This document shows positions 42,501-54,808 of a stretch of 64,000 nt of DNA, one piece after another. Below the pieces are notes generated by a model. The model saw nothing but the letters and a program-made list of their open reading frames with translations, did no database searches and was not told the DNA's origin. The translations under genes were made by a program, and so were the position numbers. Where the stretch lies: contig DASXFD010000031.1 in NCBI GenBank assembly GCA_036489755.1, forward strand, positions 27,564-91,563, given 5' to 3'. Source of the stretch: JABFXX01 sp036489755 (lineage in GTDB: Bacteria > Myxococcota_A > Polyangia > Haliangiales > Haliangiaceae). Position 1 is the stretch's first letter. Each line of letters starts with the position of its first letter.

Positions 42501-44641
42501 GCCAATCCGCACAGCCGCGACGCGTCGAGCTTCTTGCCCTCGACGTGGAAGCTCTGGATGACCTTGACGCCGCCGCCGAGCGACACGACGCCTTTGCCGT
42601 CGAGCTGACCGCCGAGGCCCGAGCTGCCGATGTGGTTGATCGTCGCGACCTGGTCTTTGACGTCGGCGTCGAGCGTGAGGCTGTCCATGCACGGGACGCC
42701 GCCGAGGTTCAGCTTCACGCCGACCGTCGGCGCCTTCAGCGGGCCGCTGATCACGATCGAGCCGCCGCCGGCGCTCGTCGCGAACGCGGGCAGGTCGAAC
42801 CGCTTGAGCCACACGTCGAGATCGGGGAAGTCGCCGTCGACGCGCACGTTCAGCGTCTGCTTCACCGTGTCGACCGTGCCGTCGAACACGGCGTGGCTGC
42901 GGCCGGCCTCGACCGCGACGCGCTGGATGCCGACCGTGTCGAAGTCGTTCGACGTGAAGATGCGGCCGCGATGCACGCGCACGAGCTTGTCGGTCGGCGT
43001 CGGCCCGAGCGACAGATCGAAGTTTTCGAGCGCGAACCCGGTATCGACGTCGCCCATCGCGGTCAGCTTGCCGCCGAGGTAGCGGCCGACGCTGATCGCG
43101 ACCCGCGGCGGCAGGAATCGCCCGACGTCGATCGGCTTGGTGATATCGAGCGACGCGCGCGCGTTGTACGGCTTGAGCCCGAACCGCGCGCTGACCATCA
43201 CCTCGCCCGGCTCTTTGCCGCCCTGGATCAGCGCCTGCGTCTTCTCGATCGCGCCGACGTCGTTGACGAGATCGATGTCGCCCTTGACCTCGGCGAGCGT
43301 GAGCCGCAGCGGCTCGGCGTTGCGCGACAGCGGGATATCGACGTCGAGCCCGTGCAGCTCTGCGGTGACTTTCGGCGGCGCGATGAACGGCCCACTCAGC
43401 ACGACGCGGCCGCCGAGGTTGTCGCCGCCGAGCTTCGACTTGATGCAGGTGTGCAGCGTCGGCCCGAGGTTCTTGATGTCGAGGCCGAGGTCCCATCGGC
43501 CGTCGTAGGGTCGCGCCCAGTAATCTTCGAGCGCGCCGGAGATGTGGATGTCGGCGCCGGCGCTCGCCGGCTCGCCGCGGCACGGCAGCGTGTGCGCCGT
43601 CAGGTCGATCGCGAGCGTCGTGGCGAACTTGCTGCCCGGCTTCGGCATCTGCGCGAGGTGATGCAGCGCGATCTGCGACAGCTGCACGTCGTAGCGCGCT
43701 TTGCGATGCGCGCCCCAGACTTCGTCGGTCGTCGGGATGTGAAACGCCGAGCGCGGACCTTCATCCTGGATTCGCACGCGGCCGTGCGCCGCCGCGAGCG
43801 CGAGCCGCACGTAGAACTTCGCGATCAACGGATCGGTCGCGTCCATGTGCAGGTAGTTCGCGAGATCGTCGGGCGCGGTCGCGTCGCCGTCGGCATTGAC
43901 GTCCTCGAGCCGCGCGGTGACCGCGTAGCCGATCGTGCCGTCCTTGTTGCCGTACGGCCCGAGGTGCAGCGTCACGCCGAGGTGCTCGATGTGGATGTCG
44001 TGGAGGTCGAAGATCGGCGGCGGCTTGTCGGCGTAGATGCCGGCGCGAAAGCCGGCCTTCATTCGCGGATAGAACGCCGTGACGATGCTCACGATCGTGC
44101 GGTCGTACGCGTGCAGGGGGTACGGCTCGCGTGTTTGTTCGAGCAGGGCCTCGCCGCCGTGCACGTAGATGTGGCGGAACACGAAGTCGTGGTGCCCGAA
44201 CATCAGCGCGTGGATGTCGATCTCGGCGGTGATCAGCGGCGCGCTGATCAGCAGCTTGCGCGGCTTGCGCTTCGACGTCGGGTCCGGATCGGGGCGATCG
44301 TCCGGCGTGCAGTCCAGGTTCGGGTCGCCGCCACGCGGCGCGTCGGGATCGCCCTTCGGGACGTCTGCGGAGAGTACGCAATCATCCCACAGCTTCACGT
44401 CGTGAATTCGGACCGGCACCCAGCCGCCCGATGCCACGGTTTCGAGCGCGGACGTCGGCCATTCGACGGTGCCGACCTCGATCCGGCCGCGCATCCGCTT
44501 GTTGAGGGCCGACGCGATCTTGTCGGCGAGCGGAGGCCCATCGAGCTGCGTGCGCAAGACGACGAACGCGGCGCCGACGAGAACCAACACGGCGATCCCG
44601 ACGGCGAGCAACCACCGGCGCCAGCGCCTTTGGGATCGCAT
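39560..44641 (-). CDS. tamB: TamB / DUF490 translocation and assembly module protein
   Basis: 1693 residues from ATG 44641. One N-terminal signal anchor (LLAVGIAVLVLVGAAFVVLRT), then an AsmA-like start (LADKIASALNKRMRGRIEVGTV) and a very long repetitive beta region (bridge-like groove: IGSSGLGGQLDGKGVVSLGGG, LNLGGVPCMDSLTLDADVKD and so on). The DUF490 C-terminus covers about the last 350 residues (ISGEYSRNFELTD, GTPRDPRLSGSIRVERGEF, SGTLEVPQWDLKTSTGYNKS, VEIGFGDVGIYAVKN-type end). TamB spans the periplasm and carries lipids or helps TamA. Longer than E. coli TamB (1259). GGAG is 9 nt before the ATG, and a TGATACGTT element lies upstream. tamB precedes tamA, the reverse of the enterobacterial order. 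Confidence 0.92.
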   Translation of the reverse strand: MRSQRRWRRWLLAVGIAVLVLVGAAFVVLRTQLDGPPLADKIASALNKRMRGRIEVGTVEWPTSALETVASGGWVPVRIHDVKLWDDCVLSADVPKGDPDAPRGGDPNLDCTPDDRPDPDPTSKRKPRKLLISAPLITAEIDIHALMFGHHDFVFRHIYVHGGEALLEQTREPYPLHAYDRTIVSIVTAFYPRMKAGFRAGIYADKPPPIFDLHDIHIEHLGVTLHLGPYGNKDGTIGYAVTARLEDVNADGDATAPDDLANYLHMDATDPLIAKFYVRLALAAAHGRVRIQDEGPRSAFHIPTTDEVWGAHRKARYDVQLSQIALHHLAQMPKPGSKFATTLAIDLTAHTLPCRGEPASAGADIHISGALEDYWARPYDGRWDLGLDIKNLGPTLHTCIKSKLGGDNLGGRVVLSGPFIAPPKVTAELHGLDVDIPLSRNAEPLRLTLAEVKGDIDLVNDVGAIEKTQALIQGGKEPGEVMVSARFGLKPYNARASLDITKPIDVGRFLPPRVAISVGRYLGGKLTAMGDVDTGFALENFDLSLGPTPTDKLVRVHRGRIFTSNDFDTVGIQRVAVEAGRSHAVFDGTVDTVKQTLNVRVDGDFPDLDVWLKRFDLPAFATSAGGGSIVISGPLKAPTVGVKLNLGGVPCMDSLTLDADVKDQVATINHIGSSGLGGQLDGKGVVSLGGGVKVIQSFHVEGKKLDASRLCGLAGIVKGTLDDVLVDIKTTPIVPGRPALDWLAAVSAYVRADHVAVKADGYSNVALCINRPDDTACRDASQTERLAASDLATCADAKVRTNGACVVARAERDRGGKLAATIIDVPAVKTAKLSVPRHLAGTLAIDDVPLAIADQFIGADTLGGLFSATLHLQGSGNAPQASGSLSLIRTWLKNAFVGDSELQVSPIVVGKTPSIFLHGTALAGQLQISATIGTAPPYPVELALSGRRVELDNFVAVEKLLGMTDPVQAWATGTVTVKTELAPLDHKPARPEAWLELTELEAILDHHSRDGRLTPLRFALAPSTDGFALSLRLTPSTVELACRDLTAQNGRRPCSTRLVTPAGVVALEGGATTTQMNVKATGQLLLAKLLPLFENQLDNISGTLDLDATLGGTFAKPAFQGELLVHDRVEVKPTGGDTTLQILPGGQIRLGNGTLGFNQLTVSVKDERAQEAGELHVMGNVDLAGWQPVAWGVLIDGTIAGKMLLALAPNAVAQASGLARIDGALELFGKGPMPQISGTITFDPPPDAGPHQAPLSISPRGARHEVALQAGSIDIATKVVGDHRTYTLAIDDDPLVASIDGEGRLDDIRGHVVLENGLPTEAALELDAENVPFRIPGSLNLVVSARDVELTLLPGRSAWSARGSVSLISGEYSRNFELTDVIKPVASSTPPAKPIWDEYPSIGNADLDLTLDVRRFQVKNNIARNGIDLEGPHIRISGTPRDPRLSGSIRVERGEFQIPGTRATFTRTAGSIDFAENDRATNPRLDITSDSDYTDLSGQLHIITLTISGTLEVPQWDLKTSTGYNKSQTLTLLLLGRNPEQVRRSLGDQSLGADPTRVDPTTNPSTGFADQIVKDIAGDWVSGLIGDKLTKITRLDVLRFEIGFGDVGIYAVKNVAENIKVIGDFEQTIRGQTINVTGEFKTPWHLPWHLLTNDQLTVQGVYLYKNYYDPAEEDIKDYRGQLVYRLFIPPLFP

Positions 44642-44656
44642 CACCCTGCGCTCCGG

Positions 44657-44665
44657 AACGTATCA
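44657..44665 (-). promoter_or_regulatory. Extended -10 element TGATACGTT upstream of tamB
   Basis: TG-A-TACGTT ends 15 nt before ATG 44641, with GGAG in between. Confidence 0.4.
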
Positions 44666-44726
44666 CGCGGTCGGGAATTCACTTTGTTGCGGACCTCGGA
44701 TCTTCGTCACGATCTCGAACTTCTCG

Positions 44727-44755
44727 ATGGCATTGCCGACCACGTTGCCTATACT
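44727..44755 (+). promoter_or_regulatory. Sigma70-type promoter ATGGCA-17-TATACT for the PDZ protein gene
   Basis: -35 ATGGCA (44727-44732), 17-bp spacer, -10 TATACT (44750-44755, 5/6). The predicted start near 44762 gives a leader of about 25 nt before ATG 44787. Divergent from the tamB promoter. Confidence 0.5.
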
Positions 44756-44786
44756 GGGATCACGGACTTATTTGCGAGGCCTTGAG

Positions 44787-45308
44787 ATGTCTGCCGACGA
44801 CGCGAATAACGATCACGAAAAAGTATCAGCCACCCTCCGCCGCGAGGCGCTCCTTCCCAACGAGCGCGGTCGCGGGCTCGGCACCGTCGCTGTCGTTTGC
44901 ACGATGGCAGGTGTCGCGTCGGGACTGGCGCTCGCAACCACGTTGATGGCGATGCAAGTCGCCGACTCGATGTCGATGCGGTCGTGTCCGTATCGCGTGG
45001 TCACGACGGAGATCGTGCAGCCTGCTGACCAGAGCGGCCACGGGTTCCTCGGGATCCGCTACGGATTCCACGACGGCTTCGCCGACATCGATCGCGTGAT
45101 TGCCGGTACGCCGGCCGCCGCGGTCGGGTTGCATCGCGGCGACCACTTGCTCGCGATCGATGGCATCCGCGTGCACAGCTCGGACGATCTGCAGGAGCGC
45201 ATCTACGGTGCGCATCCCGGCACGACGCCGACGCTGCTCATCGAGCGCGATGGCGTCGAGGAGAGCGTGACGCCGACGCTGGTCAGCTGGCCGGTCGCTT
45301 CTTACTGA
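44787..45308 (+). CDS. Membrane-anchored PDZ-domain protein
   Basis: 173 residues. Cytoplasmic N-terminus (about 1-30), one transmembrane helix (TVAVVCTMAGVASGLALATTL), then a periplasmic PDZ domain of the HtrA/RseP type (GFLGIRYGFHDGFADIDRVI, TPAAAVGLHRGDHLLAIDGI, TPTLLIERDGVEESVTPTL). No protease domain is attached, so it is a stand-alone PDZ adaptor, perhaps binding exposed C-termini of envelope proteins. The start is ATG 44787, about 31 nt after the predicted -10. It converges with the lipoprotein gene at 45313 (4-bp gap). Confidence 0.8.
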   Translation: MSADDANNDHEKVSATLRREALLPNERGRGLGTVAVVCTMAGVASGLALATTLMAMQVADSMSMRSCPYRVVTTEIVQPADQSGHGFLGIRYGFHDGFADIDRVIAGTPAAAVGLHRGDHLLAIDGIRVHSSDDLQERIYGAHPGTTPTLLIERDGVEESVTPTLVSWPVASY

Positions 45309-45312
45309 CGCA

Positions 45313-45696
45313 TCAGAACGTGCAGTCCGCGTTCGGGTCTTGTGTGCCCTGACGCAGGACGATGCACGTCGATACGGTATCCGTCGCCGTGCCGACCGAG
45401 ACCACGATCTCGTCGCCCGAGCCGGCCGGCAGCGGCATCGTCGGTCCGATCGAGCTGTCGGCGTTGACCGGCTGGAACACGCCGACGCCGCCACGCGACC
45501 GGTTCGCGACGTAGACGGTCCCGCCGGTGTAGTTCGCGTTCGCGGGATACGTGAGGATCGCGTTCGACGATCCAGACATGTCGACCGAGATGTCGAACGT
45601 CATGTCGCTCGGATCCGGCGGCGGGATCGGGATCGAGGGCGTGATGCAGCCCGAGAACAGGCCGGCAACGACAAGAAGCGGGGCAACTCCACGCAT
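45313..45696 (-). CDS. Small predicted lipoprotein
   Basis: 127 residues. Lipobox FSGC (VAPLLVVAGLFSGCITP), a short Pro-rich tether (SIPIPPPDPSD), then a beta-rich domain (MTFDISVDMSGSSNAILTYPA, GGTVYVANRSRGGVGVF, PLPAGSGDEIVVSVGTA). The two Cys near the C-terminus (STCIVLRQGTQDPNADC) could pair. ATG 45696 begins the signal; an upstream in-frame start at 45732 would put non-signal residues first. No function assigned. Confidence 0.65.
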   Translation of the reverse strand: MRGVAPLLVVAGLFSGCITPSIPIPPPDPSDMTFDISVDMSGSSNAILTYPANANYTGGTVYVANRSRGGVGVFQPVNADSSIGPTMPLPAGSGDEIVVSVGTATDTVSTCIVLRQGTQDPNADCTF

Positions 45697-45797
45697 GAGT
45701 CCAACGTTGGTCGAGCAAGGCTCGATCCACACGACGGCTAGCCAATCTCAGCTAGTTACGAACGCGTTCCGCCAACCGGGTTGGCGGGGCGCCACCG

Positions 45798-46673
45798 CTA
45801 TGGGGTTCGCTTGACCGTGGTCGGGAACATGATCGACAGACCGGCACCGAAGAAGATGTGCTGCAGGAACCGGTTGTCGTCGCCGAGCTTCGGGTTGTTC
45901 CCGACGTAGCCGTCGGCGTTGTAGTCGGCGCCCGACGGGTTGTCCGAGAAGCCGTAGTCGCGGACCGTGAGGTCGAGCGCGATGAAGTCGGACAAGAACA
46001 CGTGGATGCCGCCGCCGAGGTAGAGGCCGATGCGATCGCCGCTGTTGAGCGGCGGGTCGTTGCGCGGGTTGTCGTCGGGCGGAATCACGCCGCCGCTCGG
46101 GTTCGTGACCGACGTGCCCGGGTGCGTGTCGTCGCAGAGCCCGGCGGTCGTCGGGCAGTTCGACGTCAGCTCGGCGAACGAGATGCCGGCCTGGAAGTAG
46201 AAGTCGAAGGCGACGTACGCGGCGCCGAACGCGGCGAGCTTGCCGTACCACGGCGTGAAGCTCAGGTAGGCGGCGCCGTGGAGCGGCATCGAGTTGAGGT
46301 GATCGAGGAACTGCTGCTGGCTCGGCACGCGCGAGTCGGCCGGCTCGGCCGTCGGCAGCGTCGACACGATGTTCTGCGTGAGCGTCGTCTGGATCGACGT
46401 CGACGCGACGCCGATGACGCCGATCGAGAACAGGTCGCTGAAGTGGTACTCGAGCTTGAGACCACCACCGACGGTGTGCTGGAAGTCGGCGTCGATGCTC
46501 GACTCGAACAGCGGCGTCACCTCGAAGCGATGCCGGACGAGCAGGCGGCGATGACGAACCGGAAGATCGTCGTCGAGACCGTTGAGCCGCTTTTGAGCGA
46601 AGGCGGTGCCACCGACCGCGAACAGTGTCGCGAGGAGCACCGAGAGCGAGACGTATTGGCTGAGCTTGGTCAT
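45798..46673 (-). CDS. Outer-membrane beta-barrel protein, copy 2 of a tandem pair
   Basis: 291 residues. Signal peptide MTKLSQYVSLSVLLATLFAV, then GGTAFA. The mature part alternates hydrophobic/polar residues (FEVTPLFESSIDADFQHTVGG, GLKLEYHFSDLFSIGVIGVA, AAYLSFTPWYGKLAAFGAAYV, ALDLTVRDYGFSD) and ends FGAGLSIMFPTTVKRTP. The layout FSDLF...YGKLAAF...ALDLTVRDY matches its upstream neighbour (YWLTDVLAIGVEG, YGKFAIL, TVQLGIRDYIF), so they are diverged paralogues of the barrel family common in Myxococcota envelopes. SD GAGGAG is 7 nt before ATG 46673; 17 bp separate the two genes, so they are one operon. Confidence 0.8.
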   Translation of the reverse strand: MTKLSQYVSLSVLLATLFAVGGTAFAQKRLNGLDDDLPVRHRRLLVRHRFEVTPLFESSIDADFQHTVGGGLKLEYHFSDLFSIGVIGVASTSIQTTLTQNIVSTLPTAEPADSRVPSQQQFLDHLNSMPLHGAAYLSFTPWYGKLAAFGAAYVAFDFYFQAGISFAELTSNCPTTAGLCDDTHPGTSVTNPSGGVIPPDDNPRNDPPLNSGDRIGLYLGGGIHVFLSDFIALDLTVRDYGFSDNPSGADYNADGYVGNNPKLGDDNRFLQHIFFGAGLSIMFPTTVKRTP

Positions 46674-46690
46674 CGTTGAACTCCTCGCGA

Positions 46691-47692
46691 TCACCGGAAC
46701 GTCGTGTACTCGAACGAGGTCGGCAGCCAGAAGCTCACGCCGATCTGAAACATGATGTTGTTGATGAGGGAGCTCGTCGCATCGGCTTCCGCCTGCGACC
46801 CGAGTGGATCTTTCATCTGCGACCGATCCGTCGGCTCGAACTTGTCGAGGAAGATGTAGTCGCGGATGCCGAGCTGGACGGTGAGCCACTTCGTCAAGAA
46901 GAAGCGCATGTCGACACCGATGTTCGGCTCGATGAGGAAGTTCGTGAAACCGGGGTAGCGCGGGTCGCGCGGCACGACCTCGCTCTGGCCCGCGCCGATG
47001 CCGGCGGTGAAACCGACCTCCCACTGCACGAGCTTCTTATCGAGGATGGCGAACTTGCCGTAGACCGGCACGTAGTGGAAATCGAGCGCCGCGGACCATT
47101 TGTACGAGTTGACGGTCGGCAGGCGGCGCGCCTGGCGCGCGACGAGGTCGTACGGCTCCTGGAACGAGTGGATGAAGCCCATGCCCTCGACGCCGATCGC
47201 GAGCACGTCGGTGAGCCAGTACGCGAGCTCGCCGCCGTACGACTCGTGGCGGATCATGTTGTCGTTCATCGTCACGCCGACGAACGGCTTGAGCTCGACG
47301 CGGTGGAGCTTCAAGAACGGCTTGCGAATGACGACGATGATGTCTTTCCAGGACAGCGGGGTCTTCTTGACCGGACCGGTCTGGACCACGCCCGCGTTCT
47401 GGTCGGTGGCTGCGAGATCCGCGGATAGGTCACCTTGCTTGGTGTTGTCCTGATCCATCTCGATGTCACCGCCGGCGTCGCTCCCTCCCGCTGTACTCCC
47501 CGATCCCTTCGCGCTGGCGCTGCCACTGTCATCCATCTCGATTTCGCCGGAATCAGAACCATTGCCACCTGTGTTGGCAGGGGCAGGCTTCTTCTTCGGG
47601 GCGGCCAAAGCGGTACTGCCGACGAGCGCCAGTGCCACGATCAAGACAGACCTAGATCGATGCCGAGGGTTGCGCATTCGTAGGCGCTTCAT
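46691..47692 (-). CDS. Outer-membrane beta-barrel protein, copy 1 of a tandem pair
   Basis: 333 residues. Signal region RSVLIVALALVGSTALAAP, then a low-complexity Ser/Gly/Asp stretch (about 35-90; SGSASAKGSGSTAGGSDAGG with two IEMD repeats) before the barrel (about 125-333: VELKPFVGVTMNDNMIRHESY, GELAYWLTDVLAIGVEGMGF, QWEVGFTAGIGAG, TVQLGIRDYIFLDKF, IMFQIGVSFWLPTSFEYTTF). The disordered acidic linker is absent in copy 2. It lies 96 bp downstream of ftsY; that gap has a TATAGC hexamer (minus strand, 47718-47723) that could be its -10. Confidence 0.8.
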   Translation of the reverse strand: MKRLRMRNPRHRSRSVLIVALALVGSTALAAPKKKPAPANTGGNGSDSGEIEMDDSGSASAKGSGSTAGGSDAGGDIEMDQDNTKQGDLSADLAATDQNAGVVQTGPVKKTPLSWKDIIVVIRKPFLKLHRVELKPFVGVTMNDNMIRHESYGGELAYWLTDVLAIGVEGMGFIHSFQEPYDLVARQARRLPTVNSYKWSAALDFHYVPVYGKFAILDKKLVQWEVGFTAGIGAGQSEVVPRDPRYPGFTNFLIEPNIGVDMRFFLTKWLTVQLGIRDYIFLDKFEPTDRSQMKDPLGSQAEADATSSLINNIMFQIGVSFWLPTSFEYTTFR

Positions 47693-47788
47693 AACACGTG
47701 CTTTTTTGCGATCTCAAGCTATACGCTCGAGTTTGGCGTCGTCGAAATAGACACCGAACCCTTGCGCGGGTAGCGCAGGTACGATTGG

Positions 47789-48973
47789 TTACGCGGTTTC
47801 GCTCGACGAGGCGTCGGCGTAGAGCGCTTCCACGAACGCGGATGCGTCGAACGGGCGCAGGTCGCCGATCTTTTCGCCGATCCCCACGTAGCGGACTGGC
47901 ACTTTGAGCTCGTCGCAGATGCCGAGCACGACGCCGCCCTTCGCCGAGCCGTCGAGCTTGGTCAGCACGATGCCCGAAATCTCCATGTCGGCCTTGAACG
48001 TCTTCGCCTGACTGATCGCGTTCTGGCCCGTCGTCGCGTCGAGGACCATCCACGTCTCGTGCGGCGCGCCCGACATCGCCTTGTCGGCGACGCGGCGCAG
48101 CTTCTTGAGCTCGTCCATGAGGTTCGAGTTCGAGTGCAGCCGACCGGCGGTATCGCAGATCACGAGGTCGTACTTGTCCTCGACGCCTTTCTTGATCGCG
48201 TCGAAGATCACCGACGACGGATCGCCGTTCGGCTTGCCCTTCACGATGTCGACCTCGGCGCGCTTGGCCCACTCTTCGAGCTGCTCGGTCGCGGCCGCGC
48301 GAAACGTATCGCCGGCGGCGAGCAGCACGCGCTTGCCCTGCGCCTTCCACTTCGCGGCGAGCTTGCCGATCGTCGTCGTCTTGCCGACGCCGTTGACGCC
48401 GAGCACGAGCAGCACGAACGGATGCTTCGTGTCGTCGATCGGCTTGGCCTCGAGGGCGAGGATTTCTTTCGACGCGTGCTTGATCTGGGACCAGATCTTC
48501 GCGGAGTCCTCGAGCTCGTCGCGCGACAGGCCCGTCTTCACCGCCTGAAAGATTCGATCGGCGGCGCGCGGCCCGATGTCGGCGGTGAACAGGACCTCCT
48601 CGAGCTCGTCGAGCGTCTGCGCGTCGATCTTCTTCTTGCCGAACAGCTTGCCGAGGCGTGCGACGAAGCCGCCGCGCGTCTTTGCCAGGCCTGCCTTGTA
48701 CGCGGCGGTCGCGTCGGCGTCCGGCGGCGTTTCGGGCAGCTCGGGTTTCGGTGCGGGCTTGGCCGGCGCGGCCTCGATTTCAGGTTTCGCGGCCTCGACG
48801 TCGCGGCGCCGCCGCCGGCGCTGCTTGACCGGCTCGTCGGGCTCGTAGCCGAGCCGCTCGCGTGCGCTCGCCGGCGACTTCTCGCGGCTCTTCAACGACG
48901 CGTGCCGCAGCACGAGCATGATGAGCGCGAGCACGACGATCGCGACCGCGAGCTCGATCAGCTCTGTTTCCAT
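47789..48973 (-). CDS. ftsY: Signal recognition particle receptor FtsY
   Basis: 394 residues. An N-terminal membrane helix (ELIELAVAIVVLALIMLVL) and a charged Ala/Glu/Pro linker (about 40-90) precede the NG domain: four-helix N part (VARLGKLFGKKKIDAQTLDEL) and GTPase with G1 GVNGVGKTTTIGKLA (about 200), DTFRAAATEQLEEWA, G3 DTAGRLHSNSNLMDEL, G4 TKLDGSAKGG and the closing GIGEKIGDLRPFDASAFV. It docks ribosome-SRP complexes at the membrane. A true N-terminal transmembrane helix, rather than only an amphipathic A domain, is a departure from E. coli FtsY. TAGAGT lies 9 nt before the ATG. Confidence 0.97.
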   Translation of the reverse strand: METELIELAVAIVVLALIMLVLRHASLKSREKSPASARERLGYEPDEPVKQRRRRRRDVEAAKPEIEAAPAKPAPKPELPETPPDADATAAYKAGLAKTRGGFVARLGKLFGKKKIDAQTLDELEEVLFTADIGPRAADRIFQAVKTGLSRDELEDSAKIWSQIKHASKEILALEAKPIDDTKHPFVLLVLGVNGVGKTTTIGKLAAKWKAQGKRVLLAAGDTFRAAATEQLEEWAKRAEVDIVKGKPNGDPSSVIFDAIKKGVEDKYDLVICDTAGRLHSNSNLMDELKKLRRVADKAMSGAPHETWMVLDATTGQNAISQAKTFKADMEISGIVLTKLDGSAKGGVVLGICDELKVPVRYVGIGEKIGDLRPFDASAFVEALYADASSSETA

Positions 48974-48996
48974 GACGGGCGCACTCTACCTCATCA

Positions 48997-50688
48997 TCAA
49001 TTTGTCGGTGACCTCGCGGCGCGCGTAGCTCGCTCCTGGATCGCACGATCGACGCGCTCGGCGGCGAGCTCGAGCACGCCTTCGGCGGCGAGCCGCGGCC
49101 CGAAATAGATCTCCTCCACGAAGTCGGTGAGCTCCGACAACGCCGGCGTCGGCCGCTTGCCGCGCACGTGGTCGACGATCTGTCGCGGCGACCAGATCCC
49201 CCACAGCCTCGGCTCGGGCAGCACCGGCTCGGCGGCGCGCCGGTAGAGCTGGAACACGCGCTCGCGGACCGGCAGCAAATCGATGCGCACGCCGCGCAGC
49301 TCGCCGCGGTGCGGGATCGTGATCGTGAAGCGCTCGGTGACGTGACCGTCGGCGACCGCGCTCGCACGCCACTCGCCGGCGGGCAGGCCCTCGAGCGCGA
49401 ACGCGCCGTCGTCGCCGGTCGTCTGGTCGATGCTGCGCTCGCCGAGCTGCACGTGTATTGTCGCGCCGCCGATCGGCCGGCCGCGCACGGTGTCGCGAAC
49501 GACGCCCGCGAAGCCGTCGTCGCTCGGCCGGCGTAGCGTCGCCGCGAGGCCGGGTCGCGCCGCGACGAGCCCGCCGGTGGTCGGCGGCTCGATCGCATCG
49601 TCGTCGGCGCTGTGCTCGGAGGGCGGCGCCGGTTTGCGCAGCCGCTGCCACGGTCGCGTGCGCGCGAGGAAGAACGCGGCGCCGGCGAGCACCGTCGCGA
49701 CGAACGCGGCGACCGTGTACGACACCGGCACGGGCTGCGGCGCGGCGATCCGGATCGCGACCGCGTTCGAGCGGCTCGCCTTGACGTACGACTTGCCCGG
49801 ATCGGCCTGGACCTGCACGGTGACCTCGCGCGCGTTGATCAGCGCGGCCTCGACGCGAAACCGATAGTGGCCGGCCGCGTCCGTCGTCGCCTGCGCGAGC
49901 CGGCGGTCGCCCGACGTCAGCGTGACCGCCGCGTTCGCGACGGGCCGCCCGTCGTCGTCGACGACGCCGCCGGTCGCGACGAGGTCGTCTTCGTACGCGA
50001 GCGACGTCTTGGCGATCTTCATCGTCGTCGCGGTCTGCGACGGGAGCTCGATCAGCACCTCGCGCGATGCCGCCTGCGTGTGATCGTCGCCGGGGAACGC
50101 GGCGCGCAGCCGGTACATGCCCGGGCCGCCGGCGGCCTTGCGCGACAGCGTCAGCTCGGTCTGGTTCGCGGTGACGGTGCCGGGCAGGCCGTGGAACACG
50201 TCCGAGCCTTGCGGGGCGACCGAGACCAGCACCGGCACGTCGATGGGCCCGTCGTCGCCGGTCGCCGTCACGCGGATCCGCGCGCCGGCCGGATCGTCGG
50301 CGAGCTTCGTGATCGCGAGCTCGACCTGCTGCTTGGCCGGATCGGTGTCGACGCGCAGCGGATCGGCGGCATCGAGCGCGCGGTTGCCGGCGTAGCCGAG
50401 CTCGACGTGCACCGGACCCGGCTCGGCGGCGACGATCGCGTGGAACGTGCCGTCGGCCTGCGTGAGCGCCGACTCGGTCGCACCGCCGATCGTGACGACG
50501 ACGGTTTGCCCCGCGATGCCTTCGCCGGTCAGCTTGTCGACCAGCTGGCCGGTCACCTCGACCTGGTCGACATCGCGGGCCTTTACGCGGGTGAGCGCCA
50601 GTCGCGTGCGAGCTTTGATGTCGACTTGCGGTGCGGCGATCGCCGATGCCGCGACGAGCATCGTCAAAACAAGCGCCTGCCACCGCAC
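48997..50688 (-). CDS. Membrane protein with Ig-like / carboxypeptidase-regulatory repeats
   Basis: 563 residues from GTG 50688. Signal peptide (VRWQALVLTMLVAASAIAAP). Three or four beta-sandwich modules with the Big_1/CarboxypepD-regulatory pattern: QVEVTGQLVDKLTGEGIAGQTV, then VTIGG; DDLVATGGVVDDDGRPVANA; a transmembrane helix (YTVAAFVATVLAGAAFFLART, about 325-345); then a cytoplasmic-side module FAGVVRDTVRGRPIGGATIHV and a C-terminal helical part (LWGIWSPRQIVDHVRGKRP). The duplicated regulatory domains on both sides of one helix are unusual. It is divergent from smc across 58 bp and 23 bp upstream of ftsY on the same strand. Function unknown. Confidence 0.72.
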   Translation of the reverse strand: MRWQALVLTMLVAASAIAAPQVDIKARTRLALTRVKARDVDQVEVTGQLVDKLTGEGIAGQTVVVTIGGATESALTQADGTFHAIVAAEPGPVHVELGYAGNRALDAADPLRVDTDPAKQQVELAITKLADDPAGARIRVTATGDDGPIDVPVLVSVAPQGSDVFHGLPGTVTANQTELTLSRKAAGGPGMYRLRAAFPGDDHTQAASREVLIELPSQTATTMKIAKTSLAYEDDLVATGGVVDDDGRPVANAAVTLTSGDRRLAQATTDAAGHYRFRVEAALINAREVTVQVQADPGKSYVKASRSNAVAIRIAAPQPVPVSYTVAAFVATVLAGAAFFLARTRPWQRLRKPAPPSEHSADDDAIEPPTTGGLVAARPGLAATLRRPSDDGFAGVVRDTVRGRPIGGATIHVQLGERSIDQTTGDDGAFALEGLPAGEWRASAVADGHVTERFTITIPHRGELRGVRIDLLPVRERVFQLYRRAAEPVLPEPRLWGIWSPRQIVDHVRGKRPTPALSELTDFVEEIYFGPRLAAEGVLELAAERVDRAIQERATRAARSPTN

Positions 50689-50694
50689 TGTCTT

Positions 50695-50703
50695 GTGATA
50701 GCA
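50695..50703 (-). promoter_or_regulatory. Extended -10 element TGCTATCAC upstream of the Ig-like membrane protein gene
   Basis: TG-C-TATCAC ends 6 nt before GTG 50688. The match to TATAAT is 4/6. Confidence 0.35.
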
Positions 50704-50746
50704 CGAGGTTCGAATGTCATAGGGTCCTGGCAGGCTGCCGACGCTC

Positions 50747-54718
<3,972 letters not shown>

Positions 54719-54808
54719 GGGCTGTCTGTCCCGAGATCGGCTGTGTTGGTCTCGTCGGCTCGTGCACGTGGACGTCGGATCAACCCACCCGAACGCTGGG
54801 ATCATGTC

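Noticed and set aside
39695..44785. 1696-codon open frame on the plus strand opposite tamB
   Set aside because: Composition is Arg/Asp/Ala/Val noise from GC-rich codons read in reverse. tamB has signal anchor, DUF490 end and SD; the antisense frame has no recognisable domain.
54719..54808. Gap after smc searched for a terminator
   Set aside because: No stem followed by a T-run was found; nothing supportable.
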